Shown here piece after piece: positions 18,667 to 26,729 of a stretch of DNA of 64,000 nucleotides. The stretch's first letter is position 1; each line of letters starts with the position of its first letter. Position numbers and translations under genes: made by a program. The notes beneath the pieces were generated by a model that saw only the letters and a program-made list of their open reading frames with translations, did not search any database and was not told the DNA's origin. The DNA comes from Winogradskyella sp. (GTDB taxonomy: Bacteria > Bacteroidota > Bacteroidia > Flavobacteriales > Flavobacteriaceae): positions 62,001 to 126,000 of the forward strand of contig NZ_JANQIM010000025.1 of assembly GCF_028282165.1 (NCBI RefSeq), written 5' to 3'.

Positions 18667-20088
18667 ATGAAAATACTTATCACAGGTACAACGGGCTACA
18701 TTGCCAAACGATTAGCACTTCAGCTACTCGAAGCTAAGCACAAGCTTATTTGCTGTGTCCGTGATATGAATCGCATTCCAGATGAAATCGAAGAACACCC
18801 CTTATGCACATTCATTAAAATAGATTTTCTTTCTCCAAAAGCGAATCAGATTCCAAAAGATATTGATGCAGCCTACTACCTCATTCATTCTATGGCTACA
18901 AATACAGAAGATTTTGAGGATTTAGAACGCCAATGTGCATCCAACTTTAAACATCTTATCGAGACTACAAACTGCAAGCATGTCATCTATCTAAGTGGCA
19001 TAGTGAATGCTAATTCATTGTCTAAACATCTAAAATCGCGCTTACAAGTTGAGGAAACCTTAAAATCCAAAAAATATGCGCTAACCACCTTTAGAGCAGG
19101 TATTATAGTAGGAAGTGGCAGTGCCTCATTTGAAATCATAAGAGATATCGTCGAAAAACTACCATTGATGATTACTCCAAAATGGCTGAACACTAAATCA
19201 CAGCCTATAGGCATCAGAGATGTTCTCACCTATCTATCAGAAGCTATCGGAAAAGAACAACTCTACAATAAATCGTACGACATCTTTGGCCCAGAAATAC
19301 TGACTTATAAAGATATGCTATTGCAATTTGCCGAAGTTCGCGGGTTAAGAAGATATATCTATACACTACCTGTATTGACACCAAAACTATCATCGTATTG
19401 GCTATATTTTGTAACGTCAACATCATTTCAATTAGCACAGGCTTTAGTGGATAGCATGAAGGTGGAAGTCATTGGGAAGCCTAGTGATATCAATGAGCAC
19501 ATAGATATTGAACCAATGACCTATAAAACGGCAGTTAATCTGGCCTTCCAGAAAATACAGCAGAACTCGGTGATCTCTAGTTGGAAAGATGCTGTTAGTA
19601 GTGGCGTTTTCAGTGATCAACTATCAAAACACATCGAATTACCTCAATTCGGTTGTTTTAAGGATGTGCGCTATAGAAAGGTAAAAGATGAGCAATTCAC
19701 CATTAATAAAATCTGGAGTATTGGTGGACGTAATGGTTGGTACAGTTTCAACGGATTATGGAAATTGAGAGGCTATGTCGATAAATTATTCGGTGGTGTT
19801 GGCCTTCGAAGAGGAAGAACACACGATACATATTTAGAACCAGGTGACCCCTTGGATTTTTGGCGTGTACTATTTGCCGATAAAAAAGAAAAACGCTTAC
19901 TGCTATTTGCAGAGATGAAATTACCCGGCGAAGCATGGTTAGAATTTAAAATTGTAAAAGATAAACTCTACCAGCGTGCAGTTTTTAGACCAAAAGGCGT
20001 TTGGGGACGCCTTTATTGGTATATGGTTTTACCATTCCACGCTTTTGTTTTTAAAGGAATGATAAATGCATTGGTAGAATCAAAATGA
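18667..20088 (+). CDS. SDR/NAD(P)H-binding protein with C-terminal DUF2867 domain
   Basis: This 473-aa protein has an N-terminal NAD(P)-binding extended-SDR-like domain (ITGTTGYIAKRLA at residues 4-16; about 1-290) similar to NmrA/YbjT-type proteins. The C-terminal half is DUF2867 (about 310-470, with IWSIGGRNGWY and PGDPLDFWRVLF). The substrate is unknown. Proteins of this form are frequent beside cryptochrome/photolyase genes. It is separated from its neighbours by palindromic elements rather than terminators. Confidence 0.85.
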   Translation: MKILITGTTGYIAKRLALQLLEAKHKLICCVRDMNRIPDEIEEHPLCTFIKIDFLSPKANQIPKDIDAAYYLIHSMATNTEDFEDLERQCASNFKHLIETTNCKHVIYLSGIVNANSLSKHLKSRLQVEETLKSKKYALTTFRAGIIVGSGSASFEIIRDIVEKLPLMITPKWLNTKSQPIGIRDVLTYLSEAIGKEQLYNKSYDIFGPEILTYKDMLLQFAEVRGLRRYIYTLPVLTPKLSSYWLYFVTSTSFQLAQALVDSMKVEVIGKPSDINEHIDIEPMTYKTAVNLAFQKIQQNSVISSWKDAVSSGVFSDQLSKHIELPQFGCFKDVRYRKVKDEQFTINKIWSIGGRNGWYSFNGLWKLRGYVDKLFGGVGLRRGRTHDTYLEPGDPLDFWRVLFADKKEKRLLLFAEMKLPGEAWLEFKIVKDKLYQRAVFRPKGVWGRLYWYMVLPFHAFVFKGMINALVESK

Positions 20089-20098
20089 TATTGAATAT

Positions 20099-20225
20099 CA
20101 TTTCGACGGAGTGAAATATGAGTGACGAGAAACCGTAGGTTCAGCGAAGCTAAATCACATATTCATGCTGTTGGATGAGATATCTCATTTTAGCCTGTCT
20201 TAATTGACAGTTGAAAAATGTAATA
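20099..20225. repeat. Intergenic palindromic element, degenerate
   Basis: CATTTCGACGGAGTGAAATATGAGTGACGAGAAACC-type sequence (positions about 20099-20134) is followed by GAGATATCTC and a small hairpin (CTGTCTTAATTGACAG). It resembles the elements at 3252 and 18520. There is no ORF. Confidence 0.45.
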
Positions 20226-20246
20226 TGACAAATTAAAATTCAGAAA

Positions 20247-20396
20247 ATGCCAAAAGGCACTAAGAAACAATATCTACCAGAAAAGGTATGTTTTGTTTGC
20301 AAACGTCCTTTCTCTTGGAGAAAAAAATGGGCAAAGGATTGGGATAATGTAAAATATTGTAGTGAAAGATGCAGAAGACAGAAAAAACAAATCTAG
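20247..20396 (+). CDS. DUF2256 domain protein (small zinc-ribbon-like)
   Basis: This is a 49-aa basic protein from the ATG at 20247. It has [14 protein letters not shown] in the first half and YCSERCRRQ in the second, i.e. CxxC plus CxxxC, fitting a zinc ribbon with a Trp/Lys-rich centre. This matches DUF2256, a family commonly found next to cryptochromes. Its 3' end overlaps the Cry-DASH start by 28 bp, so the two are translationally linked. Confidence 0.85.
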   Translation: MPKGTKKQYLPEKVCFVCKRPFSWRKKWAKDWDNVKYCSERCRRQKKQI

Positions 20397-21673
20397 TTTG
20401 GTTTAGAAACGATTTAAGAACAATCGATAATGCCGTTTTAGCCGAAGCTAGCAAAAATGGCAACCGTGTTATAGGTCTATATTGCTTTGACCCAAGGCAG
20501 TTTCAAGTCCATTCCTACGGATTTAAGAAAACCGAGAAGTTTAGAGCAAAGTTCTTGATAGAAACCGTCATAGATTTAAAATCGCAATTAGATGCTTTAA
20601 ATATTGACTTGCTGGTTTATTATGAATTGCCAGAAACTATCATTCCTAAACTCTGTGAAATTCATAATATCTTTAGTATTTATCTTCAAAGGGAATGGAC
20701 TCAAGAAGAAGTTGATGTTGAAAATGTCGTGAAATCTAAATTGCCAAATATTAAATGGCATTCCATTTATAATCAATTTTTGTATCATCCAGATGATATC
20801 AATTTCGGAATAACAAATACACCTCAAGTATTTACCGTATTCAGAAAAAAGCTTGAAAAATACATTCCCATACGTGAAGAAGTTCAAACAAAACAGCAGT
20901 CTGAGGAAAATAGAATTGAAAATAACACCTCTATCCCTAGCCTATCTAATTTAGGTTTTGAAGATTTTGAGGTTCATCCGCATTCTGCATTTCCTTTTAA
21001 AGGTGGCGAAACCGCAGCTTTGACTCGTTTGAATGATTATTTCTTCGGTACAAAAAAATTAGGTTTCTATAAAAAGACCCGAAACGGTTTAGCTGGTACC
21101 GATTACAGCTCTAAATTCTCGCCATGGTTAGCCAATGGCAGTATTTCTGTACGAACGGTTTATTGGCAAGTGAAACAATTTGAAAAAGAGCACTTCAAAA
21201 ATCAATCGACCTATTGGCTCATTTTCGAGTTGATTTGGCGTGACTATTTCAAATATATTTCGCTAAAGTATGGCAACCATATATTTAAATTGGGAGGTAT
21301 TCTTTCAAAAGATTATGAATGGTCTACCAAGCCATCTCAAATTGATCAATGGATTAATGGAGAGACATATTCTGATTTTGTGAATGCCAATATGATCGAA
21401 CTCAAAGAAACAGGTTGGATGAGTAACAGGGGACGCCAAAATGTAGCCTCTTATTTTGCTAAAGAACTAGAGCTCGATTGGCGCATCGGTGCGTCTTATT
21501 TTGAGTCTCTACTTATCGATTATGATGTTCATAGCAATTATGGCAATTGGATGTATGTCGCTGGCGTGGGGAACGACCCTAGAGACCGCAAGTTTAATGT
21601 ACAACTGCAAGCAGAGCGCTATGATACTAATGGAAGATTTAGAAGGCTTTGGTTGCAACCGAGTTTGTTTTAA
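20369..21673 (+). CDS. DASH-family cryptochrome
   Basis: This 434-aa protein has the N-terminal photolyase alpha/beta antenna domain ([19 protein letters not shown]) and a C-terminal FAD domain. The DASH block is [19 protein letters not shown], then [11 protein letters not shown] and [16 protein letters not shown]. Cry-DASH proteins bind FAD and usually MTHF and repair CPD lesions in single-stranded or looped DNA; some act as light sensors. The frame overlaps DUF2256. It is the first of four photolyase-type genes in 10 kb. Confidence 0.93.
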   Translation: MQKTEKTNLVWFRNDLRTIDNAVLAEASKNGNRVIGLYCFDPRQFQVHSYGFKKTEKFRAKFLIETVIDLKSQLDALNIDLLVYYELPETIIPKLCEIHNIFSIYLQREWTQEEVDVENVVKSKLPNIKWHSIYNQFLYHPDDINFGITNTPQVFTVFRKKLEKYIPIREEVQTKQQSEENRIENNTSIPSLSNLGFEDFEVHPHSAFPFKGGETAALTRLNDYFFGTKKLGFYKKTRNGLAGTDYSSKFSPWLANGSISVRTVYWQVKQFEKEHFKNQSTYWLIFELIWRDYFKYISLKYGNHIFKLGGILSKDYEWSTKPSQIDQWINGETYSDFVNANMIELKETGWMSNRGRQNVASYFAKELELDWRIGASYFESLLIDYDVHSNYGNWMYVAGVGNDPRDRKFNVQLQAERYDTNGRFRRLWLQPSLF

Positions 21674-21679
21674 AAAAGT

Positions 21680-21791
21680 CATTACGAGCCTGCCTGTCGG
21701 CAGACAGGGAATGAGGCACGCGATGTACTGAGCTTGTCGAAGTGAATGACGAAGTAATCTAAAAAAGATTGCTTCACTATGTGCGCAATGA
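21680..21791. repeat. Intergenic palindromic element with internal CCTGCCTGTCGGCAGACAGG hairpin
   Basis: The ends GTCATTACGAG and CGCAATGAC are near-inverted. Inside are the hairpin CCTGCCTG-TCGG-CAGACAGG and the pair GTAATCT/AGATTGC. The right end overlaps the upstream in-frame ATGs of the next gene, indicating that those are not the true start. Confidence 0.65.
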
Positions 21792-21805
21792 CAAAACCAA
21801 AAGAA

Positions 21806-23326
21806 ATGAAAAAGAAAGAAGCTATATTATTATTCCCGCATCAATTGTTTAAGAATTCCCCAATTCTAGAATTGGATTGTGACATCTATCTGGTTGAGGA
21901 ATTCTTATTCTTTAGACATTACAAATTCCATAAACAAAAAATTGCATTTCATCGTGCTACTATGAAAGCCTACGAAGATTATTTAAAATCAAAAGGCAAG
22001 CAAGTAAACTATATCGAAGCTACATCTGGTTTGTGCGATGTTAGAACATTGATTCCAAGTTTGGTTGCCGATGGATTAAAAAGACTTCATATCATAGACC
22101 CTACGGATAATTGGCTTCAAAAACACATTAATTCTGTTTCAAAATACATTACAGTGACGTGGTACGAAAATCCTTTGTTTATTAATTCAAAAGATGAACT
22201 AAAGTCGTTTTTTAAGCCATCAAAAAAGAAATTTTTTCAAACGGCATTCTACAAACAACAGCGAAAGGACAGGGATATTTTGATGTCTTCTGGTGAGCCT
22301 GTAGGCGGCAAGTGGACGTATGATACAGACAATAGAAAGAAATATCCGAAAGGCAAAATGCCACCAAGCATTCAATTTCCAGACAGAACTAATTATCATA
22401 TAGAGGCAGAAGACTATGTTAATCTAAATTTTGACAATCATTATGGTAAACTATCAGATTTCACTATTTATCCTATAGATTTTGACGCTTCTGAGTCTTG
22501 GCTACAAGAGTTCTTAGAAATTAGATTTCATGAATTTGGTATCTATGAGGATGCCATAGTGAAAGAAGAACATTTCCTTAACCATAGTTTACTTTCATCT
22601 CTAATTAATGTCGGATTGTTAAACCCTTCAGAAGTTATAGAAAAAGCTGTTGATTATGCTAATGAAAATGATGTCCCACTTAATTCAACTGAAGGCTTTG
22701 TAAGGCAGATTCTTGGTTGGCGAGAATTTATAAGAGGCGTATACGAAGTTAAAGGTACGGAAGAACGTACTAAAAATTTCTGGAAGTTCAATCGCAAAAT
22801 ACCAGCTTCGTTCTACAGTGGTACTACTGGCATTGAACCAGTGGATGACGTTATTAGAAAGGTGAATAAAACAGCTTATGCACACCATATAGAACGCCTA
22901 ATGATATTAGGAAACTTTATGGTATTGTGCGAATTCGACCCCGATGAGGTTTACAAGTGGTTTATGGAGCTATTCATTGATGCTTACGATTGGGTGATGG
23001 TCCCTAATGTATATGGTATGAGTTTGTATGCCGATGGCGGTTTAATGTCCACCAAACCTTATATCAGTAGCAGTAATTACATCATGAAAATGAGCAACTA
23101 CAGCAAAGGAGAATGGCAATCGACTTGGGATGGCTTATTCTGGACATTTATGGACAAGCATCGTGATTTCTTTTTAAGCAATCCAAGGCTAAGCATGTTG
23201 ATAAGAACTTTTGACAAGATGAGGCAGGATACTAAGGAAACGCATTTCGACCATGCAAGAGTTTTTTTAAAGAGTTTAGATAAAATGAACATCACTTCGA
23301 GTGATTTTATGAGTGAAGCTTTATAA
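21806..23326 (+). CDS. PhrB-like cryptochrome/photolyase lacking the [4Fe-4S] cysteines
   Basis: About 506 aa from the ATG at 21806; in-frame ATGs at 21779 and 21788 lie in a palindromic repeat. The fold matches the prokaryotic (6-4) photolyase/FeS-BCP group: an N-terminal DUF-like antenna domain, RQILGWREFIRGVYE, the double His in YAHHIERLMILGNF (about residues 359-360), and NVYGMSLYADGGLMSTKPY. In that group four Cys near residues 350, 438, 441 and 454 hold an iron-sulfur cluster. Here the matching regions read GTTGIEPVDDV and MSNYSKGEWQSTWDGLFW, with no Cys. It may repair (6-4) photoproducts or sense light without the cluster. Confidence 0.88.
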   Translation: MKKKEAILLFPHQLFKNSPILELDCDIYLVEEFLFFRHYKFHKQKIAFHRATMKAYEDYLKSKGKQVNYIEATSGLCDVRTLIPSLVADGLKRLHIIDPTDNWLQKHINSVSKYITVTWYENPLFINSKDELKSFFKPSKKKFFQTAFYKQQRKDRDILMSSGEPVGGKWTYDTDNRKKYPKGKMPPSIQFPDRTNYHIEAEDYVNLNFDNHYGKLSDFTIYPIDFDASESWLQEFLEIRFHEFGIYEDAIVKEEHFLNHSLLSSLINVGLLNPSEVIEKAVDYANENDVPLNSTEGFVRQILGWREFIRGVYEVKGTEERTKNFWKFNRKIPASFYSGTTGIEPVDDVIRKVNKTAYAHHIERLMILGNFMVLCEFDPDEVYKWFMELFIDAYDWVMVPNVYGMSLYADGGLMSTKPYISSSNYIMKMSNYSKGEWQSTWDGLFWTFMDKHRDFFLSNPRLSMLIRTFDKMRQDTKETHFDHARVFLKSLDKMNITSSDFMSEAL

Positions 23327-23330
23327 AATA

Positions 23331-23434
23331 GTATCGAGAAGTTGTATGGCTAGGGTTCTCGATAGCTCTGCTGAGCTTTGTCGAAGCACGTCCTGATCCC
23401 GATAATATTGTGACTGTAGGACACTTGAACTGAT
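23331..23434. repeat. Intergenic inverted-repeat element (TATCGAGAA type)
   Basis: TATCGAGAA (from 23331) pairs with TTCTCGATA further on. It is followed by GCTCTGCTGAGC, CCTGATCCCGATA and CACTTGAACTGATA. The order matches the element at 459-536. There is no coding potential. It separates two photolyase-type genes. Confidence 0.6.
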
Positions 23435-23449
23435 AAAAAAAGGAGTATA

Positions 23450-24940
23450 GTGACAACAAAAGAAAGCATAAATATTGTTTGGCTAAAACGCGATTTAAGA
23501 CTCGAAGACAACGAGGCCATTACTAATGCCCTAAAGTCTAAAAAGCGTACACTCTTACTTTACGTCTTTGAGCATATATTATTAAATGATGACCACTATA
23601 GCGAACGCCATTTCAATTTTATAAAGGAATCCATAAGAGATATCAACAATGAATTAAGAAGCTACAATAGTAAAATCCTCGCTGTGCTGAGCGACATACA
23701 AGGTGCGTTTAACTTAATCCAAGAATTCTATAAAATTAATACCATTTTTTCCCATGTTGAAACTGGCCTGCTAGTCACATACAATAGAGATAAAGAAATT
23801 AAGCGTTATTGCAGAAACAATATTATTAATTGGGTAGAAAGTAAAAATAATGGTGTAGAGCGCGGTTTGGCCAATAGGGAGAACTGGTTTGAAAATTGGG
23901 AAAACTACATGTATCAAGATCCTGAAGTATTTCAACCAAGAGATAATCAATTATTGAAACTGCCCGAAATTGAAACTTTGGAAAACGTTTTTACAATAGC
24001 CGACTTAGAAACACCCACGGACACAAAATTTCAAAAAGGAGGTAGCACTACAGGATGGAAGTACGCCAATTCTTTTTTAGAAAGTCGCCATGAAGAGTAT
24101 ATGTTTAATATTTCTAAACCTGAAGCGTCTCGTATAAGCTGTAGCAGAATCTCACCTTACATTGCCTGGGGTAATTTATCCATTAGGCAAGTATTTCAAA
24201 AGGCGCAAGAGGTAAAATCTGCCTCAAAAGACAAGCGCCATATAGGAGCATTTATCTCACGATTACGCTGGCAAGCTCATTTTATCCAAAAGTTTGAAAT
24301 GGAACATACCATGGAAAACGCTAGTGTTAATAAAGGTTACCATAAGCTAAAAAAAAGTATTTCTAATGAATACCAAAAGGCTTGGCGTGAAGGGCAAACA
24401 GGATTCCCTCTTGTTGACGCCAGTATGCGCTGTCTCATAGAAACAGGTTATGTAAACTTTAGGATGCGTGCCATGTTGGCATCATTCTTTACCCATATTC
24501 TATGGCAACCCTGGCAAGCGGCAACCACTCACCTATCCCAACAGTTTTTAGACTTCGAACCTGGTATTCATTTTCCTCAATTACAAATGCAAGCTGGAGA
24601 AACTGGCATCAATAACCTTAGGATTTACAATCCTACTATTAACAGTCTAAAGCACGACCCAGAAGCTGTCTTTATTAGAAAATGGGTGCCCGAATTGGCG
24701 CATTTAGACACACCTTTTGTTCATGAACCCTATCTTATGACAGAAATGGAACAGGCATTCTACAACTTTAAATTGGGTGTTGATTATCCAAATCCAATAG
24801 TAGACATCAAGGAGAACCGTAAAAGAGCCAGTGATATTTTATGGAATATGAAACAGGATCCGCAGGTTATAGCAGAAAGTTTCCGCATTTTAAAACGACA
24901 TACTCTTAAGGATAGAGATCGCATGCTAAGGAACGAATAA
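23450..24940 (+). CDS. Divergent deoxyribodipyrimidine photolyase/cryptochrome family protein
   Basis: This 496-aa protein starts at GTG 23450 with a clear ribosome site (AGGAG, 23441-23445). The N-terminal photolyase domain begins INIVWLKRDLRLEDNEAI. The FAD domain includes ISPYIAWGNLSIRQVF, GQTGFPLVDASMRCLIETGY and LRIYNPTINSLKHDPE. In class I photolyases the flavin-proximal stretch is NxGxWQWxAxxG. Here residues about 373-386 read HFPQLQMQAGETG, so the proximal Trp of the electron-transfer triad and the flavin-N5 Asn appear changed. It may be a sensor or use another electron path. The last gene before the second regulated promoter. Confidence 0.85.
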   Translation: MTTKESINIVWLKRDLRLEDNEAITNALKSKKRTLLLYVFEHILLNDDHYSERHFNFIKESIRDINNELRSYNSKILAVLSDIQGAFNLIQEFYKINTIFSHVETGLLVTYNRDKEIKRYCRNNIINWVESKNNGVERGLANRENWFENWENYMYQDPEVFQPRDNQLLKLPEIETLENVFTIADLETPTDTKFQKGGSTTGWKYANSFLESRHEEYMFNISKPEASRISCSRISPYIAWGNLSIRQVFQKAQEVKSASKDKRHIGAFISRLRWQAHFIQKFEMEHTMENASVNKGYHKLKKSISNEYQKAWREGQTGFPLVDASMRCLIETGYVNFRMRAMLASFFTHILWQPWQAATTHLSQQFLDFEPGIHFPQLQMQAGETGINNLRIYNPTINSLKHDPEAVFIRKWVPELAHLDTPFVHEPYLMTEMEQAFYNFKLGVDYPNPIVDIKENRKRASDILWNMKQDPQVIAESFRILKRHTLKDRDRMLRNE

Positions 24941-24981
24941 GCGTCCATGTTAACGTAATTTTCTTACATTCTTAATTCTGT

Positions 24982-25033
24982 GTTAAACTTTGTTTAACTT
25001 TAAATGAAAAAGGTTAAACATTTTGTATCTTTA
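24982..25033 (+). promoter_or_regulatory. Regulated promoter of the photolyase cluster, copy 2
   Basis: The perfect palindrome GTTAAAC-TTT-GTTTAAC (24982-24998) is followed by a GTTAAACA half-site (25013-25020) and TATCTTTA (25026-25033). The distance from palindrome start to -7 box is 44 bp, exactly as at 15842-15893, and the flanks TTTGTATCTTTACATTGTAA are shared. The coding ATG at 25041 follows closely, so the leader is very short or absent. Confidence 0.75.
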
Positions 25034-25040
25034 CATTGTA

Positions 25041-25472
25041 ATGATATTAAATACAACACATCACAATCCTGAGCACAAACAGATTATAGCTGACCTTATT
25101 GGCAGTCCTTTTAGTTTGGTACAAAAATTGAAAATGAATGGTGTGGGCTCAAAACGTATGATTGTTGACGAAGTAAGCCCTAACATGCAAAGCATGATAA
25201 ACAAAGTGTCTGATATCAATTATGCGAATATAGAATTAAGACCAAAAGGCATTTTGGTAATGATCAATCAAGGTTTGAAAAACTTTACATGGGTTATTCC
25301 TTATTATCAATTAGTCATATATAAGGTAAATGGTTCTAGTATTCATGCACAAGGAAGATTCATTCATTTTAGAAACAGTAAAACGTTTAGGGAAAATAAA
25401 AAGTTTTTTGATAAGCTGATGGATGAAAAAGTAAAGTACGACATGCAATATGCTATGCCCCAGGACATATGA
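25041..25472 (+). CDS. Conserved protein of unknown function, first gene of second light operon
   Basis: This is a 143-aa soluble protein from the ATG at 25041. The longer frame from 25023 would run through the -7 box and is rejected. It is a mixed alpha/beta protein without signal peptide, including an aromatic core (FTWVIPYYQLVIYKVNGSS) and a Lys/Phe-rich C-terminal helix. The family is not recognised. The stop overlaps the TIGR03643 start by 4 bp (ATGA), so the pair is coupled and probably functionally linked. Confidence 0.75.
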   Translation: MILNTTHHNPEHKQIIADLIGSPFSLVQKLKMNGVGSKRMIVDEVSPNMQSMINKVSDINYANIELRPKGILVMINQGLKNFTWVIPYYQLVIYKVNGSSIHAQGRFIHFRNSKTFRENKKFFDKLMDEKVKYDMQYAMPQDI

Positions 25473-25741
25473 TATTGGAAATAAAAGATATTGATAGGAT
25501 TGTGGAAATGGCATGGGAAGATCGTACACCTTTTGAGGCTATCACATTCCAGTTCGGACTTAAAGAGCAGCAGGTCATCGAGCTTATGAGGAAGGAAATG
25601 AAACCAAGTAGTTTCAGAATGTGGAGAAAACGTGTGCAAGGCAGAGCCACAAAACATAAAAAGAAAAGAACATTTGACAAAGGCAGATTTAAATGCTCGC
25701 GTCAAAGAACTATAACGAACAACTCTATTTCAAAACGCTAA
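25469..25741 (+). CDS. TIGR03643/DUF2805 family protein
   Basis: This 90-aa protein has an N-terminal helix-turn-helix-like region (IDRIVEMAWEDRTPFEAI, FQFGLKEQQVIELMRKEM) followed by a basic tail (VQGRATKHKKKRTFDKGRFK). It matches the small TIGR03643 family that frequently accompanies cryptochrome/photolyase genes. The basic charge and helical start would suit nucleic-acid binding, but no function is established. Confidence 0.85.
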   Translation: MILEIKDIDRIVEMAWEDRTPFEAITFQFGLKEQQVIELMRKEMKPSSFRMWRKRVQGRATKHKKKRTFDKGRFKCSRQRTITNNSISKR

Positions 25742-25796
25742 CACGTGCTTTGATTTAAGTTTGGAGTACTTAAAGACAGCACATTAAAAAGATTCT

Positions 25797-26489
25797 ATGA
25801 ACACAGAAACAATTTCCAAAAAAAATGGCCAGCATTTAAATGGTTTTAGTATCGAAGATATTGGAGATGACCATTTATTCACTTCATTAGACACACCTAT
25901 GAAAGCCAATGCTTTTGATATGCCTAATGAAGAAAAGAAAGAACGTATATCTATATTATTTTCTGAAATAATGGATGTTCTTGGCTTAGATCTCACTGAT
26001 GATTCATTAAAAGGCACACCAGACCGTGTAGCCAAAATGTATATTGAGGAAATATTTTCAGGACTAGATCCTGCAAACAAACCGAAAGTGGCCTTATTCG
26101 ATAACAAGTATCAATACAACCAGATGCTAGTTGAAAAGAATATTACCTTCTATTCTAACTGTGAGCATCATTTTGTTCCCATAATCGGAAAGGCACATAT
26201 TGCTTACAAATCTTCCGGGAAAGTTATAGGCTTATCAAAATTGAATCGTATTGTTCAGTATTATGCTAAACGCCCACAAGTACAGGAACGTTTAACAAAT
26301 CAAATAGCAAACGAACTAAAGACGGTACTTGGAACAGAAGATATAGCGGTAATTATCGATGCCAAGCATTTATGCGTATCCTCAAGAGGCGTCAAAGATG
26401 ATACTTCGGCTACAGTAACGACTTATTATGGAGGTGAATTTAATACACCCGAAAAAATCTCAGAATTACAAAACTATTTAAATGATTAA
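25797..26489 (+). CDS. folE: GTP cyclohydrolase I
   Basis: This 230-aa protein has the zinc/active-site motif NCEHHFVPIIGKAHIAY (Cys and His ligands), the second Zn Cys in AKHLCVSSRGVKD, and KLNRIVQYYAKRPQVQERLT. FolE converts GTP to dihydroneopterin triphosphate, the first step to folates and tetrahydropterins. In this cluster it may boost the pterin/folate antenna chromophore (MTHF) of the photolyases or a reduced-pterin antioxidant. It may be a second copy beside a housekeeping folE elsewhere. The N-terminal ~45 residues are variable. Confidence 0.93.
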   Translation: MNTETISKKNGQHLNGFSIEDIGDDHLFTSLDTPMKANAFDMPNEEKKERISILFSEIMDVLGLDLTDDSLKGTPDRVAKMYIEEIFSGLDPANKPKVALFDNKYQYNQMLVEKNITFYSNCEHHFVPIIGKAHIAYKSSGKVIGLSKLNRIVQYYAKRPQVQERLTNQIANELKTVLGTEDIAVIIDAKHLCVSSRGVKDDTSATVTTYYGGEFNTPEKISELQNYLND

Positions 26490-26492
26490 GCT

Positions 26493-26720
26493 ATGGATAT
26501 ATTAGAAAGAGCAGTTGAATTTGAAAACAGAAAGTTTTCATTCAAGACCACAAGCGACAGAATTTTAGCAGCTAGAGAGGCTAAAGAAATAATTCTAGGT
26601 GTTAACGAAATCTATAAGCAGAAAAAGGATTCTAAACTAATGGACTTAATGAAGCGTCTTACGGTTATAAAACAAAAAATCGAAAAACGCTTAAAAGGCA
26701 GACCATTAACGGCTGCATAA
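26493..26720 (+). CDS. Small helical protein of unknown function
   Basis: This is a 75-aa, Lys/Glu-rich, all-helical protein (DILERAVEFENRKFSFK, AAREAKEIILGVNEIY, LMKRLTVIKQKIEKRLKG). It starts 3 bp after folE and ends 9 bp before the SDR gene, so it is embedded in the operon. There is no signal peptide, cysteines or recognisable motif. Conserved placement is the main reason to call it. Confidence 0.7.
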   Translation: MDILERAVEFENRKFSFKTTSDRILAAREAKEIILGVNEIYKQKKDSKLMDLMKRLTVIKQKIEKRLKGRPLTAA

Positions 26721-26729
26721 ATAATAATA

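Noticed and set aside
21779-21805. Upstream ATGs for the PhrB-like gene
   Set aside because: They lie in a dispersed palindromic element, and the family start fits MKKKEAILLFPHQ at 21806.
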